Shown: one piece after another, positions 14,953 to 23,286 of the stretch | How positions within the stretch are numbered: the stretch's first letter is position 1 | Layout: each line of letters begins with the position of its first letter | NCBI RefSeq assembly: GCF_051954575.1 | Contig: NZ_JBQCHP010000028.1 | Location: forward strand, 62,001-126,000 | Origin: Dyella_B sp035690825 | GTDB taxonomy: Bacteria > Pseudomonadota > Gammaproteobacteria > Xanthomonadales > Rhodanobacteraceae | Direction: 5' to 3' | DNA length: 64,000 bases | The notes under the pieces: generated by a model | What the model was told of the DNA's origin: nothing | Seen by the model: only the letters and a program-made list of their open reading frames with translations | The model's database searches: none | Position numbers and translations under genes: made by a program

Positions 14953-16716
14953 TTAACGCTCGGCCGCGCCGTAATCTGGCTCCCGCCCGCCTTCGGCGAT
15001 AAACCGGTCGATCCGCTGCTCCAGCACCGGCAAAGGTACGGACCCCAGCGACAGCACGGTGTCATGGAAGGCGCGCAGGTCGAACTTAGGTCCGAGCGCC
15101 TTTTCGGCCTTGGCGCGCAGATCGAGCATTTTCAGGTAGCCCAGCTCGTAGGACAGCGCCTGCCCGGGCCAACTGATGTAGCGGTCGACCTCGTTGGCGA
15201 TTTCGCGGTCGGACAGCGCCGTGTTGTCGGTCATGTAGTCGATCGCCTGCTGGCGGGTCCAGCCCAGGTGGTGGATGCCGGTGTCGACCACCAGGCGGCA
15301 GGCACGCCACATCTGGTAGGTGAGGTAGCCGAAGCGCTGGTAGGGCGTCTTGTAGATGCCCATTTCGTTGCCCAGGTATTCCGAATACAGCGCCCAGCCT
15401 TCGCCGTAGGCGGAGATGTAGCTGTTGCGGCGGAACGCCGGCTGCTCGCGTTGTTCCTCGGCCAGCTCCAGCTGCAGCGCATGGCCGGGGTAGGACTCAT
15501 GCAAGGTCAGCGCCGGCATGTTGAACAGCGGACGCGAGGGCAGGTCGTAGGTGTTGACCAGGTACACGTCCGGGCCGCCGCGGCCGGAGGTGTAGTACGG
15601 CGCGATCGCCGCCGGCACCGGTTCGATGGTGAAGCGCTTGCGCGGCAGATGGCCGAAAAACCTGGCTAACTGGCCATCCACTTCTTTGGCCACCCAGGCG
15701 GTCTTGTCGAGCAGCTCCTGCGGCGTCTTGGCGTAGAACTTGGGGTCGGTGCGCAGGAAGTGCAGGAATTGCGCGAAGCTGCCCTTGAAGCCGGTGTCCT
15801 GCATGGTCTGCAGCATGGCCTGGTGGATCTTGGCGACCTGCTCCAGGCCGATGCGATGGATCGCATCCGGATCGAGATCCAGCGTGGTGTACTCGCGGAT
15901 CTGCTGACGGTAGTACGCCTTGCCGTCCGGCATCGCTTCGGCTGCCAGCGTGGTGCGCGCCTGCGGCACGTAGTCGTTGCGGAAGAAGGCCAGCAACTTG
16001 GCGAACGCGGGGATCACGTCCTTGCTGATCTTCGCGCGCGCATCGGCTTGGATCGCCGCCGCCGTGACGGCGGGGATGCTCGAGGGCATGTGCTGCAGCG
16101 GCTCGTAAAACGAGGTCTGGGTGGGATCCTTCACATCCGCGACGGCCGCGATGGATACGTCGCGTCCCACCAGCACTGCACGCGGCACGCTGAAGCCGCG
16201 CTTCAAGCCGGCGCGCATGTTGGCGATCTGCTGGTCGAAATACGCCGGCACCTGGGCGAGCCGGTCCACGTAGCGGCGATAGTCCGTTTCGTTGCGCAGG
16301 CTGTCCGCGCCGAGATCGTTGTAGAGCTCGCTCCAGAACGCCGAGTCGCTGTTGAACGGCATTTGCCATTGCTTGAACTGCTGGTCGGCGATGAAGTTGC
16401 GGATCTGCTCGCGGTAGATCGCGTCATTCACCTGCTCGGCCGGCGACAGTTGCTTTGCGTCGATCGCGTCGAGCTGTTCCATCACCTTTCGCCAGTAGGC
16501 GAGGCGCTCCTGCTGGCGCCTGGCGTCCACCTGGTCGAGCCGGCCGTTGTTCGGCTGGGCTTCGCCCGAGGCGCTGACGCCGGCCTGTCCGGTGCGCCAC
16601 GCCCATTCCTTTTCGTAGATCTGCTTGAAGCGCGCATCGGCGCTTTGCTGCGCGACGGCAGGCAGGCTCAGCAGCAGGCCTAGCCCTAAGGCTGTGATAC
16701 GTGTGCAGTGAGTCAC
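14953..16716 (-). CDS. DUF885 family putative metallopeptidase, exported
   Basis: 587 residues with a signal peptide (ITALGLGLLLSLPAVAQQ). The zinc-binding motif is HESYPGH (about 403-409) in LTLHESYPGHALQLELAEEQ, and a downstream Glu lies in SAYGEGWALYSEYLG, as in DUF885 proteins (PF05960), a gluzincin-like peptidase group abundant in Xanthomonadales. It is probably periplasmic and acts on peptides, but the substrate is unproven. Its ATG overlaps the SulP gene stop (ATGA), making it the third gene of a coupled operon with the ParB-like and SulP genes. Confidence 0.9.
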   Translation of the reverse strand: MTHCTRITALGLGLLLSLPAVAQQSADARFKQIYEKEWAWRTGQAGVSASGEAQPNNGRLDQVDARRQQERLAYWRKVMEQLDAIDAKQLSPAEQVNDAIYREQIRNFIADQQFKQWQMPFNSDSAFWSELYNDLGADSLRNETDYRRYVDRLAQVPAYFDQQIANMRAGLKRGFSVPRAVLVGRDVSIAAVADVKDPTQTSFYEPLQHMPSSIPAVTAAAIQADARAKISKDVIPAFAKLLAFFRNDYVPQARTTLAAEAMPDGKAYYRQQIREYTTLDLDPDAIHRIGLEQVAKIHQAMLQTMQDTGFKGSFAQFLHFLRTDPKFYAKTPQELLDKTAWVAKEVDGQLARFFGHLPRKRFTIEPVPAAIAPYYTSGRGGPDVYLVNTYDLPSRPLFNMPALTLHESYPGHALQLELAEEQREQPAFRRNSYISAYGEGWALYSEYLGNEMGIYKTPYQRFGYLTYQMWRACRLVVDTGIHHLGWTRQQAIDYMTDNTALSDREIANEVDRYISWPGQALSYELGYLKMLDLRAKAEKALGPKFDLRAFHDTVLSLGSVPLPVLEQRIDRFIAEGGREPDYGAAER

Positions 16717-18362
16717 TCGGTGCGGTTCCCGGTTGCGGACGAGGCGTCGATCGACGCCAGCACGGCATCTTCCACGCTCCAGCTATCGAGCGCCTGTGAC
16801 GAAAGCTGGGGCAGGGCGGCGCGCTGCAGCAGATCGCGCGTTTCGTCCTTGAGGCGCGCCACGCGCAAACCGATGCCGCGCGCCTGCAACCAGCCGGAGA
16901 AATCGCCGAGCGATTCGAGCGCGGTGCTGTCCAGGTTCGGCGATGCCTCCAGGCTCAGGATCACCTGCCTGATGTCGTTGCGCTGTTCGATCAGCTTGCG
17001 TGCCAGCGTCATCATCGATTCGGCATTGGCGAAGAACAGCGGCTCTTCCGGACGCAGGATCAGCATGCCGGCGGGCTGCACGGCATTCGGATGCTGGGCG
17101 ATATCCACGAAATCGTGGCTGTTGGCCAATCGCCCCAGCACACTCACCCGCGCCGAGGCAAGCTGGCGCAGCAAGAGGATCAAGCTGAAGCCGATCGCAA
17201 ACAGCAAGCCATTGAGAATGCCCAGGCACAGCACCGCAATCACCGCGCCAAGCGCCAGCAGGCGATCGCGCTTCCATTGCAGGTACGGCCGGAATACCGA
17301 CAGGCGCCAGGACTTGCTCACCGCATGGATCACGATCGCCGCCAGCACCGCCAGCGGAATGCGTTCGATCCAGCGCAGCAGCAACCACACCATCAGCAAC
17401 ACGGTAACGGCCGCCACCAAACCGGCCAGGCGCGATTGCGCGCCGCTCGCTTCGTTGGCGGAAGTGGCGGAATAGCCGGCGCCCACCGGCATGCCCTGGC
17501 ACAGGCCGCTCAGCACGTTCGCCAGGCCCAGCACCAGCAGATCACGGTTCGGCGCCACCGCGTCGTTGTGCTTGAGCGCGAAGCCGCGAATGGCACTGTA
17601 CGACTCGGCATACAGGATCAGCAGCAACGCCGCCGCCAGCTCCACGCTCGGCAACCATTGCCCGTCGCCTGGCCAAGCCGGCATGCCGAACGTCAATTGC
17701 AGTTGGATCGACCCGGTCAACGGCACGCCGCGCGCCGCCAGCCAACCGGAAGCGGCCACACCCAGCGCAATCACCAGCAGGCTGCCGGGCAGGCGGCGCA
17801 CGCGCTCGCACGCATACAGCAACAGCAGCGCCGAGAGGCCAGTGCCCAAGGTCACCACGTGGACCTGCCCGGATGTCTTGACCAGGTCCGCGATCAGCAG
17901 CGGCACGAAATCGCCGTGCAGCGCCGGCCAGCCGCCCAGATGCGGCAACTGCTTGAGCGCGATCACGATCGCCAGTCCGAAGGTGTAGCCACGCAGCACG
18001 GGACGCGCGATCAGATGGGACAGCCCACCCAGGCGCGCCGCACCGGCCAACAAAAAACACAAGCCGCCCAACAGCACCAGCATCGCCGCCACCGCCGTGC
18101 GATTGGCGCCGCCACCGGCCAACAACAAGGTGCCCGCGGCAAGCACCGCCGCGGACGACGAAGTGGACGACACGATCGCAAACCGGCTGGTGCCGAGCAC
18201 GCCGTAACACAGCAGGCCGATCAGCAGCGCCACCACGCCCGCTTCCGGCGGCATGCCCGCGATGCCCGAATACGCCACCGCTTCCGGCACCAGCAGGCCC
18301 GCGAGCGCAAGACCCGCCAAGACATCGGCGATGCGCGCCGACGAAGCCGCGGCGTTGCTCAT
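16713..18362 (-). CDS. SulP/SLC26 family anion transporter with STAS domain
   Basis: 549 residues. The membrane domain begins with DVLAGLALAGLLVPEAVAYSGIAGMPPEAG, the SulP signature, and continues for about 11-12 hydrophobic segments to about residue 410. A C-terminal STAS domain (about 430-535) includes MLILRPEEPLFFANAE and VILSLEASPNLDSTALESL. Probable substrates are sulfate, bicarbonate or dicarboxylates. ATG 18362 overlaps the stop of the ParB-like gene (ATGA), and the gene's own stop overlaps the DUF885 start (ATGA). The longer in-frame opening upstream lies inside the ParB-like gene and is not used. Confidence 0.9.
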   Translation of the reverse strand: MSNAAASSARIADVLAGLALAGLLVPEAVAYSGIAGMPPEAGVVALLIGLLCYGVLGTSRFAIVSSTSSSAAVLAAGTLLLAGGGANRTAVAAMLVLLGGLCFLLAGAARLGGLSHLIARPVLRGYTFGLAIVIALKQLPHLGGWPALHGDFVPLLIADLVKTSGQVHVVTLGTGLSALLLLYACERVRRLPGSLLVIALGVAASGWLAARGVPLTGSIQLQLTFGMPAWPGDGQWLPSVELAAALLLILYAESYSAIRGFALKHNDAVAPNRDLLVLGLANVLSGLCQGMPVGAGYSATSANEASGAQSRLAGLVAAVTVLLMVWLLLRWIERIPLAVLAAIVIHAVSKSWRLSVFRPYLQWKRDRLLALGAVIAVLCLGILNGLLFAIGFSLILLLRQLASARVSVLGRLANSHDFVDIAQHPNAVQPAGMLILRPEEPLFFANAESMMTLARKLIEQRNDIRQVILSLEASPNLDSTALESLGDFSGWLQARGIGLRVARLKDETRDLLQRAALPQLSSQALDSWSVEDAVLASIDASSATGNRTE

Positions 18363-18973
18363 TCGATCTGTCCGCTCCAGCCAGGCAGATACGCCGTGTC
18401 GTGGGAATGCGCGAACAGCAAGGCGTCCTGCAATTGCCTGGCGCTCACGTTGCTGCCCTTGAGCTTGAGGTTGCGCCGATAGAATTCGGCCCACAGGAAT
18501 TCCGAATACGGCGTCGCATCCTTGGAGTACCCGCCCGCCATGCGCACGCGCGCAGCCAGGGTGCGATAGGGATCGTCAGCCAGCTCGTTGAGGCTGCGCG
18601 GAATCGCGTCGTAGTCGCGCCGCTGGCCGTGCTCGTCGTAGGGATGCGCCCAGCGGTTGAACTCCATCGTGCGCCAGAACACCTCCGGTTCCAGCCATGA
18701 AAAATCACGCTGGATCATCACCGGAACTTCCTTGACGCGCTCCTCGCACAAGGCAAGCCCAAGGTGATGATGATCGACGATATACACCTGCCGCTTCGGC
18801 CCCAACACGCCGGGAAACCAGTGCGCCGCCAGCAGTTCCTTGCGCTTCTTCTTGCCGAGTTTTTCCCATTCGGCGCGCTTCTGCGCCACTTCGGCCTTGC
18901 CCACCGTCATCTGGGTGGGGCGCAGTTTCGCAGGAGCTATCGACAACAGAGGATGACGCACGCCTGATGACAT
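18359..18973 (-). CDS. ParB-like nuclease domain protein (ParBc_2 type)
   Basis: 204 residues. The segment PTQMTVGKAEVAQKRAEWEKLGKKKRKELLAAHWFPGVLGPKRQVYIVDHHHLGLALCEE matches the 'putative ParB-like nuclease' family (PF08857), with the conserved VDHHHL core at about residue 67. The C-terminal part contains FWRTMEFNRWAHPYDEHGQRRDY. It is unlikely to be a chromosome-partition ParB, since no parA or centromere sites are nearby. The start at 18973 fits the family start; the frame is open to 19060 without a good ribosome-binding site. First gene of an operon with SulP and DUF885. Function unknown. Confidence 0.85.
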   Translation of the reverse strand: MSSGVRHPLLSIAPAKLRPTQMTVGKAEVAQKRAEWEKLGKKKRKELLAAHWFPGVLGPKRQVYIVDHHHLGLALCEERVKEVPVMIQRDFSWLEPEVFWRTMEFNRWAHPYDEHGQRRDYDAIPRSLNELADDPYRTLAARVRMAGGYSKDATPYSEFLWAEFYRRNLKLKGSNVSARQLQDALLFAHSHDTAYLPGWSGQIE

Positions 18974-19035
18974 GTGGGTGTTCCTGCGGTAGCCCTGGTT
19001 GGCGCAGGTTAGCCCAAAACGTAGGCGTTGTAGTT

Positions 19036-19114
19036 CGTAGGTTGGGTTAGCGCAGCGCAACCCAACAGCCGTCCGCGGAAATCGTTGGGTTACGCTGCGC
19101 TAACCCAATCTACG
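19036..19114. repeat. REP-like palindromic element, GTAGGTTGGGTTAGCGC family (copy 1)
   Basis: 79 bp. The left arm begins CGTAGGTTGGGTTAGCGCAG; the right arm ends CTGCGCTAACCCAATCTACG. Each arm alone is a hairpin (GTTGGGTT / AACCCAAC around a GCGCAGCG core). It lies between the ParB-like gene start and the WYL regulator stop, ending 5 bases past that stop. Sister of the GTAGGTTGGGG family, sharing the outer GTAGGTTGGG. Confidence 0.92.
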
Positions 19115-19119
19115 TGAGC

Positions 19120-19824
19120 TCACTCCAGACCTGAGTAATACCCGCGCATCGCCTGCAAGTAAGAGCTCAGATCACGATTGGGCGCAGTCTCGAACACCAG
19201 GCCGGTGTTCTCCAGCCGATCGATGCGATCCGGCCGGAAATTGCGGAAATCCTTGCGCAGGCGGCACCAGGTGCCGAGCGTCCATTTGCCGCCCCAGAAC
19301 GCCAGGCACAGCGGTTCCACTTCGCGCTCGCTTTCGCGGCCTACCTCGTCGCGGTAGTACAGGCGCAATACGTGCTGCGCTTCGATCGCCGCATGCAGGT
19401 GATCGATGCGCTCGGCGAAGGCGGTGGATTGCTCGCTGCGCCAGATCGGCGCGTAGATGCGCGTGCGCGAGGAACGCTCGCGCAGTTCCGGCGGCAGCAC
19501 TGCTTCGATCTTCATCAATGCGGCTTGCGCACCGGCCGCCAGCTTCTCGCCGGCGAACGCGCGTACGAAGCGCGTGCCGACCACCAGCGATTCGAGCTCG
19601 TCGGCGGTAAACATCAGCGGCGGGATGTCCGAGCCCTTGCGTAGCATGTAACCCACGCCGGCTTCGCCTTCGATGGGTACGCCGGAAAGCTGCAGGTCCG
19701 CGACGTCACGGTAGACCGTGCGCAATGACACGCTGAGCATTTCGGCAAGCTGACGCGCCTGCAGCGCGGTACGGCGACCACGCAGGGCGTTGATGATGAG
19801 GAACAGGCGATCGGCGCGACGCAT
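19120..19824 (-). CDS. YafY/WYL-domain transcriptional regulator
   Basis: 234 residues. An N-terminal HTH_11 winged helix (ADRLFLIINALRGRRTALQARQLAEMLSVSLRTVYRDVADLQ, about 4-46) is followed by a linker (MFTADELESLVVGTRFV) and a WYL domain (about 135-210) with EAQHVLRLYYRD and PLCLAFWGGKWTLGTWCRLRKDFRNFRPDRI. WYL proteins sense ligands, often nucleotides. It sits just downstream of, and on the same strand as, the DJ-1/GFA/GST operon and probably regulates it or itself (inference). A 113-bp gap separates it from the GST stop. Confidence 0.92.
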   Translation of the reverse strand: MRRADRLFLIINALRGRRTALQARQLAEMLSVSLRTVYRDVADLQLSGVPIEGEAGVGYMLRKGSDIPPLMFTADELESLVVGTRFVRAFAGEKLAAGAQAALMKIEAVLPPELRERSSRTRIYAPIWRSEQSTAFAERIDHLHAAIEAQHVLRLYYRDEVGRESEREVEPLCLAFWGGKWTLGTWCRLRKDFRNFRPDRIDRLENTGLVFETAPNRDLSSYLQAMRGYYSGLE

Positions 19825-19937
19825 CCGCGCATGATCGCCCAGGTCGCCATGGCGGACCAGCGTCCGAAGTCATGGGGGCCAATCCCAGCAGATGAGACGG
19901 CCCCGTGCGAGTTCGGCCAGGACATGGCCATGCCGCC

Positions 19938-20564
19938 TTATGCCGCCTGCTGCGCGAGCAGTTCGGCATCCTTGGCCGCTGCGCGCTGCATGCCCGGACG
20001 CGTGATCACGCGGTCGATATAGGCGCGAATTGCCGGCGTTTCCGGCACCAGCTTGAACAGCGTGGTCCAGTGCAGGGCGCCGCCCCACAGCACGTCCACC
20101 GCGGTGAACCGCTCGCCCAGCATATAAGGGCCCTTGGCGAGTTGCCCTTGCAGCGCGTGCATGACGTCTTCCCAGGTGCCATAGGGTGAGGTGGAAGGCG
20201 GCGCTGGATCGCGGTTGAGCGAACGGTCGACCAGCGCGGGCTCAAAGCACGAGCCGTAGAAAACCAGCCAGCGCAGATACGGGCCGCGCAAGGGATCGTC
20301 GATCGCCGGCGCAAGTCCCGCTTCCGGATACAGGTCTGCCAGATACATGAATACCGCGGGCTGCTCGGTGATCAACGCATCGCCATGCCGGATCGCCGGC
20401 ACCTTGGACATCGGGTTGATCGTCTTATAGGCGCTCTGGCGTTGCTCGCCGCGCTTGAGGCTGAGCAGATGCAGTTCGTACTCTGCATCCAGTTCTTCCA
20501 GCAAGGCCAGGGTGCCGCCGGAGCGGCTGTTCGGTGCGTGATAGAAATCGATCTTGCGAGTCAT
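19938..20564 (-). CDS. Glutathione S-transferase family protein
   Basis: 208 residues. An N-terminal thioredoxin-like domain (about 1-82: IDFYHAPNSRSGGTLALLEELDAEYELHLLSL, SKVPAIRHGDALITEQPAVFMYLADLYP) is followed by an all-helical C-domain with FTAVDVLWGGALHW. The likely glutathione-activating residue is Ser12 or Ser14 in APNSRSG. ATG 20564 has GGAGG 8-12 bases upstream. Last gene of a four-gene operon behind the GFA-family gene, suggesting glutathione-dependent detoxification. Confidence 0.93.
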   Translation of the reverse strand: MTRKIDFYHAPNSRSGGTLALLEELDAEYELHLLSLKRGEQRQSAYKTINPMSKVPAIRHGDALITEQPAVFMYLADLYPEAGLAPAIDDPLRGPYLRWLVFYGSCFEPALVDRSLNRDPAPPSTSPYGTWEDVMHALQGQLAKGPYMLGERFTAVDVLWGGALHWTTLFKLVPETPAIRAYIDRVITRPGMQRAAAKDAELLAQQAA

Positions 20565-20586
20565 GCCATCGCCTCCGTGATAAGGC

Positions 20587-20991
20587 TTACAGGTGCCGCG
20601 TTTCGGCAGGCGTGGAGTGCCAGTCGTTGTTGCGTCCATCGGAAAACCGCAGCGGTGCTTCAATCAGTTCACCCGGTTCGACATCGTCCAGGCAGAACAC
20701 ATTGACGAAGTAGAAGTCGCCGCCGAGGACATCCAGATGGCCCTTGCCAAACGGCCTTACGCCGCAATGCCGGCAGAACAGGTGATGCATGCTGTGCGTG
20801 CCGAACTGGTAATCGGAAAGCTCGCCCTCGCCGCGCGTCAGGCGAAACGCATCCGGTTTCACCACCACGCCCCACTGCCGCGCCTTGGTGCAGATCGAGC
20901 AATTGCAGCGTCCGGTGCCCTGGCTGAGGTCGATATCCGCCTCGAACGCCACCGCGCCGCAATGGCAACTGCCGTGATAGGTCTTTTGCAT
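20587..20991 (-). CDS. GFA family protein (glutathione-dependent formaldehyde-activating/CENP-V fold)
   Basis: 134 residues. The zinc-binding cysteines are CHCG (about 9-12), CNCSIC (29-34) and CRHCG (about 73-77), the exact GFA/CENP-V pattern (PF04828). Family members bind zinc; a catalytic role in formaldehyde-glutathione adduct formation has been proposed and is disputed. AAGGAG precedes ATG 20991. It lies between a small unknown gene and the GST gene with gaps of about 22 bases, so is co-transcribed with them. Confidence 0.93.
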   Translation of the reverse strand: MQKTYHGSCHCGAVAFEADIDLSQGTGRCNCSICTKARQWGVVVKPDAFRLTRGEGELSDYQFGTHSMHHLFCRHCGVRPFGKGHLDVLGGDFYFVNVFCLDDVEPGELIEAPLRFSDGRNNDWHSTPAETRHL

Positions 20992-21013
20992 GATGCTGTC
21001 TCCTTGGAAAATG

Positions 21014-21253
21014 TCAGGCGCGGCTCAAGCCGTCGGATGGATCATCGGCGCATGCGTTGCGGGCGGCCGTGGCGGGTGTGAGCAGCACGCGCTTGCGTTC
21101 CGGCTCGAATGCCGGCGTGAGCTGCACTACCCGATCGCCTTTCTCCGGTTTCTTTTCCGGCGCGGCGGGCAGGCGGTATTGGCCATCCATCAGCAGGCCG
21201 CGCAGATACAGCGGCCGATAGGCCATCAGAATGCGATCGATCAACTGGCTCAT
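21014..21253 (-). CDS. Small conserved-position hypothetical protein (79 aa)
   Basis: 79 residues, N-terminus MSQLIDRILMAYRPLYLRGL, C-terminal half basic and proline/alanine-rich (PEKKPEKGDRVVQLTPAFEPERKRVLL). No signal peptide or membrane helix, and no family recognised. It is supported as a gene by GAGGT upstream of ATG 21253 and by its position 9 bases after the DJ-1-like gene and 22 bases before the GFA gene in the same direction. Confidence 0.65.
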   Translation of the reverse strand: MSQLIDRILMAYRPLYLRGLLMDGQYRLPAAPEKKPEKGDRVVQLTPAFEPERKRVLLTPATAARNACADDPSDGLSRA

Positions 21254-21262
21254 GGCGTAACC

Positions 21263-21883
21263 TCATGCAGCGCGAACGACTTCGACGGATTCACCGGCAA
21301 GCCACGGTGGCGGCACGGCGTGCTTGAACAGGCGGTACCAGTGTTCGCGATCGCTGGCGCTGTAAAGATCCAGCGTGTGGATGATTTCGCGCGCGAACTC
21401 GATCGTGCCCAGATGGCTTGCAGTGATGACACCGCCATCGCTGACGGCAAGCACGTTGGCGTCGTATTGATCCTGGCCTTGGTAATTCACCGCTTCGCGA
21501 CCGATCTGGCCCGGCCAGTTGCCGGTATGGCGGCAGCGATCGAGTAGGCCGGCGCGCGCAACATGCAGCACGCCCTGATCGATGGCGGCCACCGGCGCGC
21601 CCGCATCATGGACGCGACGCGCCAACGCCGCCGCCTGTTCGATCTGCGCGCACTGCCACAGATGGCCGCCCGGCAGCAGCAGCAACGCGGCGGCCTGCAG
21701 ATCAAGCTCATCCATGCCGATGTCGGGCAGTACCTGCAAACCGCTCATCGACATGACCGGCTCGCGCGTGAAGCCGACGCTGCGCACGTCCCATTCCCCA
21801 GGCCGGCGGATCTCCGCCAGCGCCAACGCCACCTGCCAATCCGCAAAGCCTTCGAACACCAGCACATGGACCGTGTCACGCAT
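21263..21883 (-). CDS. DJ-1/PfpI (class I glutamine amidotransferase-like) family protein lacking the nucleophile Cys
   Basis: 206 residues with the DJ-1/PfpI fold: VHVLVFEGFADWQVALALAEI (the acidic residue of the family is in FADWQ), then ALLLLPGGHLW and, at the nucleophile elbow, PVAAIDQGVLHVARAG. Relatives have AICxG or AICHG at that place; here Cys is replaced by Asp-Gln, so the usual hydrolase/glyoxalase chemistry is not expected. AAAGGAGG precedes ATG 21883. First gene of the operon with the 79-aa, GFA and GST genes. Possibly a binding or chaperone-like member. Confidence 0.87.
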   Translation of the reverse strand: MRDTVHVLVFEGFADWQVALALAEIRRPGEWDVRSVGFTREPVMSMSGLQVLPDIGMDELDLQAAALLLLPGGHLWQCAQIEQAAALARRVHDAGAPVAAIDQGVLHVARAGLLDRCRHTGNWPGQIGREAVNYQGQDQYDANVLAVSDGGVITASHLGTIEFAREIIHTLDLYSASDREHWYRLFKHAVPPPWLAGESVEVVRAA

Positions 21884-22024
21884 GATCGTTCCTCCTTTCC
21901 GATGCTGGGAGCTTGAACCCCTGCTGCTGCCAGCGTGTTGTCAGCAGGAGGGGTTTAGTTCCCTGACTGGCTTCCGTAAGGCTGAGCCAGGACAATGGCG
22001 ACCTCTTTTGCCAGCAGCTAAGCC

Positions 22025-23041
22025 ATGAAGCCCATCTCGCTGATCCAGTTCCTGATCGAAGAACGCCGCGCCGGCCATATCAACGCCGAGCTCACCCTGC
22101 TGATCGAAGTGGTCGCACGCGCCTGCAAGCGCATCGCGGTGGCCACCAACAAGGGTGCCATCGGCGGCGTGCTGGGCGAGGCTGGCACCGGCAACATCCA
22201 GGGCGAGGCGCAGAAAAAGCTGGACGTGATCTCCAACGAGATCCTGCTAGAAGCAAACGCCTGGGGCGGCCAGCTCGCCGCGTGCGCGTCAGAGGAAATG
22301 GAAGATCCGCAACCGATTCCCGACATGTATCCGAAGGGCAATCACCTGTTGCTGTTCGATCCGTTGGATGGCAGCTCCAACATCGACGTGAACATTTCCG
22401 TCGGTACCATCTTCTCCGTGCTGCGCTGCCCCGACGGCATCAGCGAGCCGAAGGCCGAACACTTCCTGCAGCCGGGCACCACGCAGCTGGCCGCCGGCTA
22501 CGTGGTCTATGGCCCGGCGACCGTGCTGGTGTTGACCTTCGGCTACGGCACACACGAGTTCACGCTCGATCGCGAAGTCGGCAGCTTCACCTTAAGTCGC
22601 CGCGACATCCGTATCCCTGAGGAAACCGCCGAATTCGCCATCAACATGTCCAACCAGCGTCATTGGGAACCACCCATGCAGCGCTACATCGGCGAATTGC
22701 TGGCCGGCAAGGATGGCCCGCGCGGCAAGGATTTCAACATGCGCTGGGTCGCCTCGATGGTGGCCGACGTGCACCGCATCATCACCCGCGGCGGCGTGTT
22801 CTTCTATCCGCTGGATGCCAAGATCAAGAGCAAAGGCGGCAAGCTGCGCCTGATGTACGAGGCCAATCCGATGGCCTTCATCGTCGAACAGGCCGGCGGT
22901 GCAGCGACCACCGGGCGCGAACGCATTCTCGAATTGCAACCAACCGGCCTGCACCAGCGCGTGCCGGTGTTTCTGGGCTCGAAGACCGAAGTGGGCGTGG
23001 CCACGCATTACCACTTGGAAGCGGATGGCGCACGCGCGTAG
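22025..23041 (+). CDS. fbp: Fructose-1,6-bisphosphatase class I
   Basis: A 338-residue gluconeogenic enzyme that hydrolyses fructose-1,6-bisphosphate to fructose-6-phosphate with Mg2+. The metal site LLFDPLDGSSNIDVNISVG (residues about 108-126) is diagnostic, as are YVVYGPATVLVLTFG, MRWVASMVADVHRII and LRLMYEANPMAFIVEQAGG. Full length for the proteobacterial class I enzyme. ATG 22025 fits the family start, though no strong Shine-Dalgarno is seen. The TAG stop (23039-23041) is formed by the left arm of a palindromic repeat, giving the C-terminus DGARA. Confidence 0.96.
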   Translation: MKPISLIQFLIEERRAGHINAELTLLIEVVARACKRIAVATNKGAIGGVLGEAGTGNIQGEAQKKLDVISNEILLEANAWGGQLAACASEEMEDPQPIPDMYPKGNHLLLFDPLDGSSNIDVNISVGTIFSVLRCPDGISEPKAEHFLQPGTTQLAAGYVVYGPATVLVLTFGYGTHEFTLDREVGSFTLSRRDIRIPEETAEFAINMSNQRHWEPPMQRYIGELLAGKDGPRGKDFNMRWVASMVADVHRIITRGGVFFYPLDAKIKSKGGKLRLMYEANPMAFIVEQAGGAATTGRERILELQPTGLHQRVPVFLGSKTEVGVATHYHLEADGARA

Positions 23042-23144
23042 GTTGGGGTGCAAACCCCAACGACGGAACGTCGCACGAGCGTAGGTGCTGCCCCAACGTC
23101 GAAACGCATGCATGCCAACGTTGGGGTTTACACCCCAACCTACG
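23037..23144. repeat. REP-like palindromic element, GTAGGTTGGGG family (copy 4, enlarged)
   Basis: 108 bp. Left arm CGTAGGTTGGGGTGCAAACC, right arm GGTTTACACCCCAACCTACG. The spacer is longer than in other copies and contains a second partial copy (GCGTAGGTGCTGCCCCAACG at about 23069-23088), as if one unit had been inserted or duplicated. It starts inside the end of fbp and provides its stop codon. Confidence 0.88.
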
Positions 23145-23175
23145 TGCTATGTGCTGACCAGGTCGAAACAGCCAC

Positions 23176-23254
23176 CGTAGGTTGGGTTAGCGCAGCGTAA
23201 CCCAACGTTCGCGCGATATCCTCGGGTTACCCTGGATCAAGTCCAGGTAACCCA
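23176..23254. repeat. REP-like palindromic element, GTAGGTTGGGTTAGCGC family (copy 2, hybrid)
   Basis: The left arm CGTAGGTTGGGTTAGCGCAG... is a good match to the copy at 19036. The right arm is replaced by a different perfect-looking hairpin, GGGTTACCCTGGA / TCCAGGTAACCC, at 23224-23253. Only about 30 bases separate it from the preceding GTAGGTTGGGG element, so the fbp to DUF4234-like gene gap is almost entirely repeat. Confidence 0.82.
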
Positions 23255-23286
23255 TTCCACACAACTGCGCACGGTCTTCGGATCGC

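Noticed and set aside
18359..18973. ParB-like protein as part of the chromosome-partition system
   Set aside because: It belongs to the ParBc_2 nuclease-like type, lacks the ParB CTP-binding/HTH layout, and no parA or parS is seen nearby.
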